DNA of 64,000 nucleotides from the NCBI GenBank assembly GCA_027625915.1, contig JANTQA010000015.1:2666001-2730000 (forward strand), read 5' to 3'. Origin of the DNA: Anaeramoeba flamelloides (taxonomy: Eukaryota > Metamonada > Anaeramoebidae). A program made the translations under genes and the position numbers. The notes below the pieces were generated by a model. It worked only from the letters and a program-made list of their open reading frames with translations, was not told where the DNA came from and did not search any database. This document shows, in pieces, positions 58,400 through 64,000 of the stretch (the stretch's first letter is position 1; every line of letters starts with the position of its first letter).

Positions 58400-61300
58400 T
58401 TATTTCCAGTTCCCACCTAAAATAAATAAATTATCACCTAAATAACAAATGGTATTTGGATCAGGATTTGTCAAAACATAAGGCATTATATTTCCCAAAA
58501 ATTTTGGGTTTTCAGCTCTAAGTAACCCAACAACGAGTGTATTTTTTTCTTCGAGCATATAATGAAATAAATCTTTAAATTTTTTTCTATTAAATGTAGG
58601 AATCAAAGGGACACTAAAAAATCTAGATTGTTGAATATTAGGAGAGATTTGGAGTTTCGTTGATTGGATAAATTTTTTCATTATTTGCAAAATATCTGGA
58701 GTAAAATGGGAGTGAGCAAATAAGCCATCAAAAAACACTTCAGTAAAAATCTTCCCCGAAGCGAATACGGGATTCAGTGCATAAATGGGAAACGATTTCG
58801 CGATTTGCTTTATTTGTGACGTTTTCATATACTCCAAATCCTTTTCCCCGATTTGTATATTTGAAAATTCGAAAAAGGAAATATTTGTTGGATGTATTAA
58901 TTCTAAAGTTAAGTCGGGATATTTGTCTAGTCCCATTAATAATCTAGAGATATACACAGTATCCGAGTCTATGATGTATTCATGCTTGGTACCCTTTTTT
59001 GAGGATGAAGAATGCTTTTGGTAATTGCTAAAATCAGGCAAAATTACAACATGCTTGGCATATTCTAAATTTAATAAACTCCAGGTTTGCCAACTAAAGG
59101 GAGATCCTTTTAAGAAAAACACATTGATAAATGCTTGTCCATCTTGTTTTAATTCTTCGTATTCCTTTTGTGTTGGTAATTGATCCGTTAAATATATGAT
59201 GGACATTGGTTCAAATGGTTCTATTTCTTCTTCCATTTCTTCAAGAATTTCATTCTCAGATGATGATCCTTCAATAATTTGGTTATTTTCGGCGAACTCA
59301 ATTCCAAAGTGAATTGATTTTAATTTTGTTTGTCTTTTTTCAGTAACCTCATCAATAAATTTCATCATTTCTTGATTTCGTAAAGAAATAACAAAATCTT
59401 TTAAATCTTTTCTATCTGCTAATAAAATTAAATGGTTTTTAAAATTTCTACAATTTTCTAATATTAAATCTTCAACATTTTCTTTATGTTGAAAATCTTT
59501 TTCATGATCATTTTCATCTTCTTTTTCCTTTTCCTTTTCCTTTTCCTTTTCTTTTTTTTCCTCGTCCTTCTTATTTTTAAAATCATTTTCATTGTCAGAA
59601 GATGAATAAGAAGAAAATCCAATATCTTCTCCTTGTTTAGGTTTGTCTTCATCAATAGAATCGTCATCATCATTTTTTACAAAGCTTATTTCTTTATTAG
59701 AATCAATAGATTTATTTTTTAATTTTTCTTTATGTTCTTTTTGTTTATTAGTGTTTTCATTTTCTTCGCTATCTAAAGAATCTTCATTGTTTTCTGAGCT
59801 TTCGCCTACAAACAATAAGGCTTGAGTCTCAATTCTTCTATATCCCTCTTGATCGATTTTTTTTTTTTTTTCAATTTGACCAACCGTTTCAAGATAACTA
59901 TTTTGTTTATCTCTTTTTTTATAACTTAATGATTTTCCTACGTTCATCATACTATACCCAAAAATATCAGTTTCTTTATTATTATAATCTCCTCTTAAAT
60001 TTTTACTCGAGGTGAGACTATTTTCTAATGACTGTTCGTCTTTATTAAATTTTTTGAAACTATCCTTATATTTTAATGATTGTAAATTGGATTCACCAGT
60101 TTGTTTGGAAGTTACTTTTTTGGGTGAGGATTGTTTTACCCAATCATTAACCTTATTTAACTCTTTTACTAATTCGCTATGTTTTCTTGGATGGAACGTA
60201 CTCCCTTGTGATTCAGATTGCATAGAGAAAAAGGATTGTCGTTGTGGTGTGTTTCCTAAAATTCCTGATGCATTATCAAAAATTACAGAATTTCTATTTC
60301 TATCAAATAATTTAAAGGTATCTCTCCCAACTAATCTTGATTTAGAGGGAATCACCATGGAATCATTATCATTACCAATGGGGGCTTTATTCCCTTTCCC
60401 TTTTCCCTTCCACTTCCCCTTTCCCTTTCCCTTTCCTTTCCCTCCCCCCTTTCCTTTTCGCTTCCCTTTCTTTTTTCTTTTTTCATGTCCTTTTTTCTTC
60501 TTTAGTAAATTTGATTGCTTAGCCAAAAGTGGATCAAGATCAGAGCTATAGGTATTTTCTCCTGATAATGCTGTTGAATGGGAGGATGAAGATGATTCTG
60601 AAAACCCTTCATCTAAAACACTTGGATCACCCATTGCAAAAAAATCTAAAGATTTATTTTTTGTTATTTGCATTATACTTTGTTTTTTATTTATTCTTTT
60701 TTTTTCATTAGCATTTTCACTTCCACTTTCACTTTCGCTTTCAGTTTCAACATCTGTAATTTTTTCAAAATCAATTTTTGATTGATTAATTAAATAATTA
60801 CTGTCCTCATCATCATCATCATCGATATAATTGTATTGGAAATCTTGAAATGAATATTTATCACAAAGATAAATACCATCATCTATTCTTGAAGAATTAA
60901 TTTGTCTTGGTGACAATTTAAACAAAGATACTCTACTTGCTGTTTCGGATGAATCTGCAATAACATACCCAATATCACCAGTATTAATAAAATAAGTATT
61001 CCCAGGATTTAATAAACAAACAAAATTGCCATTAATATCTTCAACAACAATACCAAATAAAATAATTGATAAATGATCATAGATGATTCTCGAAACTTCA
61101 TCAAATGTTTTATTTTTAAAGGCTTTGGGCAAAACAACTGTATACGTTTCCATTGCTAATCCTCTTGAATATTCCTTTTCCCAAAGTGGGGCACGATCTG
61201 GTATTGTGGCACTGTTATGGGTTTGAGTCAAATTTGCTATAAATGTTGACGTTCCCGGGTACATACAATTCAATGCTAATATTTCCTATATGCAATAGAA

Positions 61301-63033
61301 TATTATTTTGTTTAATAGAATATTGTTATTTTTTTTTGTGGAAAAATATTTTCGATTTAGATTTATTTAAATTGGATATATTTTAAATTATAAAATTTTA
61401 TTATTAAACATACTTCCAAAGTTATTAAGTGTTATATTTATTCAAGTAATATGTGAAAGTTTGAAGTTTAATGAAATTAATTTTTAATTAAGAGTGTAGT
61501 CATTTATGATTCAAATTTTCTTTTTGAAATTCGAAAAAAAAATTTTTATCTATATTTAAGAGTTTATAATTCCAATTAAAAAACAAATCAAAATATAATG
61601 TTTCCGATGATAGATTTCTAATAATCAACAATTTAAAAAACAATACTTATTTTTTTAAAAAAAGATCTCAGTGGCAACACATTCAATTTCAAGTTTAAAT
61701 CAAGGTTACTTTAAATTTTGAATATTATCAAGTAAATGTAGAAGTGTAGGTCTTGGAGCACTTTTTGAGATATAATGGTTTTTTTTTTTTTTTTAATAAG
61801 TCAAATGAGTTCTACTTTCTGGAAAAAAAAATATCACAAAACCAGACTTTGTCAAATATAGAGTAGTGATATAATAACCACAAATTGAATTAAATCGATT
61901 TATATAGATAATGTAGTGAAAGAAAAAGATTTGTTTTAAATTGAAGAAATTTAACACTTTGGAACAAAAAAAATATTGATTTTCATTGTTTTTTACAAAA
62001 TTTGAATTTTTATTGGAATTAAAAACCCTTTTAAACTTGCTTTGTTAATTTGAATTTTTTTGATGATGGAGATCCTCTCAAAATTTTTTTTTTTTGATTA
62101 TACTCTTTGTTAATTGGGATACTTGTAATTTTTTTGTTTGTTGTTTAAATCATTTTTGAAATTAGTTGATTTTTTTTTTTTTGTTATTGAATTTTTAGTC
62201 TTTACAACACTACGAATCTCTTTTTTGCTAATTGTAATTATTTGTTATTGAAATATTGTTGATTCTTTTTTGTTAATTGTATTTTTTGACCTTTGATCTT
62301 GAGTGAATTTTTTTGTTTATTACATTTTATTAACTTTGCTAATTGAGATCCTTTATCATTAGATCCTTTGAATTTTTGTCATTGAAATACTTTTAAATTC
62401 TTTGTCATTGTATTCTTGTGAATATTTTTTTATTTGTTTTTAATTTTTTTCAATCTTAAAGAACTTTATTTTTAGAGATTAAGTTAATCCTTTATTAAAG
62501 AGAAAATTCATAATAGCAACTTCCCCCTTAAATGCGATTTATAATTAGTTTTTTGAATATTCATTTTTTTGAATAAGTTTAATTAACAATTCATTTTGAA
62601 GAGACGATGAATATAGGAACCAAAAAATAAAACAAAAAATTAAAAAAAAAATTAAATTTTATACCATTTTCATATTTTTAATTGAAACGACTCCTTCAAT
62701 TCCAAATTGCCTTAAATTTTCTTTTCTTAAGGATGTAATTAATTGGACATAGGTTTTTAAATTTGGTGATAAATCTTTAACGGACATGGCAGACATAACA
62801 TTTGCAGAATCTTCTAAAGAAGGATTTTTTGAATTTTTATTTGCTAAAATAAAACAAGATTGTGCTTCTTGCAGGGAAACTCTTATTAAATCATTTCTAA
62901 CAACAGATGACCCACGAACAATTTTAATCCATTTATCAAAAAATGGATTCCATAAAATTTGTTTAATTTCATGGCTAAGTTCTTTTTTTGTTAAAATAAC
63001 AACTTGAATGTTTTTTGAATTTCCATTTTTTGG
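58400..63033 (-). CDS. BK/Slo-like K+ channel, cytoplasmic gating-ring part (5' end outside window)
   Basis: C-terminal part of a calcium-activated-type large-conductance K+ channel. Exons seen are 63033-62665 (123 codons, phase 0 at both ends) and 61285-58400 (961 aa plus TAA). The first holds RCK1: VVILTKKELSHEI, IVRGSSVVRNDLIRVSLQEA, CFILANKNSKNPSLEDSANV. The second opens with EILALNCMYPGTSTFIANL and PLWEKEYSRGLAMETY, the conserved end of RCK1 in BK channels. It then has a long low-complexity linker (poly-Lys/Gly, Glu/Lys, Ser/Asp). RCK2 runs from about NFKNHLILLADRKDLKDFV through IDSDTVYISRLLMGL to YVLTNPDPN..LGDNLFIL near the C-terminus. No clear calcium bowl was identified, so calcium sensing is unproven. 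The voltage sensor and pore must lie upstream, beyond the right edge. The linker is unusually long for the family. KCNT-type channels are the main alternative. Confidence 0.85.
61286..62664 (-). other. 1,379-bp intron of the BK-like channel gene
   Basis: The donor is GTATAA and the acceptor ATATAG on the minus strand, phase 0, joining KNMKM to EILALN within RCK1. The content is plain A/T-rich DNA; no mobile element was recognised in it. Confidence 0.82.
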
Positions 63034-64000
63034 CTATTGATGTTTATATTTTTTTTTTTTGAATTTTCAAAAGTTAAAAAAGAAAGACAGAAAAATAGAA
63101 GAAGAAAAAAGGATTTAGTTTGAATAAAGAATTTATATTGTTTTGTTTAAATTATATTAAATTGGGGTTTTTAATTATTTTATTTTTAAGATAAAAATAT
63201 GAAAATTATTTTCGGTGATTTTGGTAAGTAATATTTTGAATCAAAAATGTGTAAAAAATATGTTGAATAAGTTCTTCCAAGTTGTGTCTTTCGTTGTGTT
63301 AATATAATCAATTTTAAATACAATATTTAATCATTAAAAACAAACTTATTGTTAAAAACAAAAGTAATTATGTAATTACAAAAAAAAAAATTTGTTAAAA
63401 AAATAAATAAAACGAAAAAAAGGTTAAAAAGTTTAAAAAAAATATCTCTGATCGAATTTTAAGAAAAGAATATAAACGTAATAGAACTATCTATAATAAA
63501 GTGGTTGGTATTTTATGGAGTTTAATTTAGTTAGTTTTAATTATTGAATTTCATGAAAATCAAGTTTAGATACAAAAGTCATATTTTAATCATATAATTA
63601 TAAACCCCATTCCAAAAATTTGGACACACCCAAAATCAAAAATAGGCAAAAAAAAAAAAACTCAATTTATTATATTTTTCCAAAAGAAATATTAAACCTC
63701 ATTTAAGTTGCCCAGTATCAATGTTTTTATAAGTAATCATTTTTATCCAAAAAAAAGAAAAAAATATAAAACGGAAAAATAAAAATCTCTGTGTGTCCAA
63801 AATGATGAAATGAGAGATGAACAAAAAATTTGTATTGGTAAATTTGTTGAAATTTCACCAACAATTGTTGATCGATCAAATGATTAGATACCATCAATTA
63901 ATTGTATCTGATTTTTCTATTTAACAGAACTCAACACTAAACCTTCTATTGACCATCGAAAAAAATTTCCAGATCTAACGAAAAAGATTACGTAACTGGC
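63034..64000 (-). other. Upstream intron of the BK-like gene (open at window end)
   Basis: The acceptor CAATAG at 63034-63039 precedes the RCK1 exon; no further channel exon could be found before 64000, so this intron is at least 967 bp. From 63599 it holds part of a mariner-type element. Confidence 0.6.
63599..64000. mobile_element. Mariner-type MITE with TTCCAAAAATTTGGACACA end, cut by window edge
   Basis: After a TA comes AACCCCATTCCAAAAATT then TGGACACACCC. The rest is the reverse complement of 38580-38964, for example 'CACCAACAATTGTTGAT' and 'CAAATGATTAGATACCATC'. The far end lies outside the window. Confidence 0.7.

Noticed and set aside
60012-60551. 179-codon plus-strand frame with Pro-Phe repeats
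   Set aside because: Antisense shadow of the Lys-Gly linker of the BK-like channel.
63199-63224. Plus-strand ATG followed by eight codons and a GTAAGT donor, a possible first exon
   Set aside because: It lies within the upstream intron of the minus-strand channel gene, no matching second exon was found, and a GTAAGT by chance is likely in this composition.

Overview
The window is nuclear DNA of an AT-rich protist (eukaryote). Genes are split by GT-AG introns, the standard code reads through every exon, and every gene whose 3' end is in the window ends in TAA. Gene content is an RCC1/BTB protein, an LRR-PP2C phosphatase with an MGN start, a BK-type K+ channel, EFR3, GOT1 and a D-lactate dehydrogenase, with many homopolymeric, poly-Lys and poly-Asp stretches. 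This resembles anaerobic amoebae such as Anaeramoeba, but that is a guess from gene style. Four of ten intron donors inside recognised genes read GTTTGT, a motif known as the 5' splice consensus of Entamoeba.

Layout: 1-5.7 kb, gene-free with repeats. 5.7-14.7 kb, EFR3 (minus), two exons separated by a 5.96-kb intron full of repeats. 14.7-19 kb, intergenic, with a run of DNA-transposon relics and a near-perfect 195-bp-arm foldback. 19.0-19.8 kb, a small Lys-rich coiled-coil gene (minus). 20.1-22.4 kb, foldbacks and a 1.3-kb mariner-like element. 22.9-24.5 kb, D-lactate dehydrogenase (plus, one intron). 24.5-28.7 kb, repeats, a LINE reverse-transcriptase fragment and a MITE with a matching empty site elsewhere in the window. 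28.8-38.1 kb, LRR-PP2C gene (plus, five exons, introns of 4.1 and 3.1 kb that carry two copies of the same ~1-kb repeat). 38.1-46.2 kb, gene-free, with a 2.9-kb TIR element holding a nested hAT-like element. 46.3-48.1 kb, RCC1-BTB protein (plus). 50.4-56.1 kb, GOT1 (plus), a 137-aa protein spread over 5.7 kb by a 5.0-kb intron. 58.4-63.0 kb onward, the cytoplasmic part of a BK/Slo-like channel (minus); its membrane part lies beyond the right edge.

Four split genes (EFR3, LRR-PP2C, GOT1, BK) were pieced together by matching exons to known families and checking splice phase; in each case the phase closes exactly. Introns fall into two size classes, 97-233 bp and 1.4-6 kb, and most of the large ones are filled with transposon-derived DNA.

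No gene cluster or operon-like logic is visible. EFR3 (plasma-membrane PI4-kinase recruitment), GOT1 (ER-Golgi traffic), the BK channel and the phosphatase are separate housekeeping or signalling genes. The most unusual non-genic signal is a modular repeat of stem-loops joined by arrays of a GC-richer 10-bp unit (GGCACTYKAC), seen at six places. No tRNA, rRNA or CRISPR was seen.
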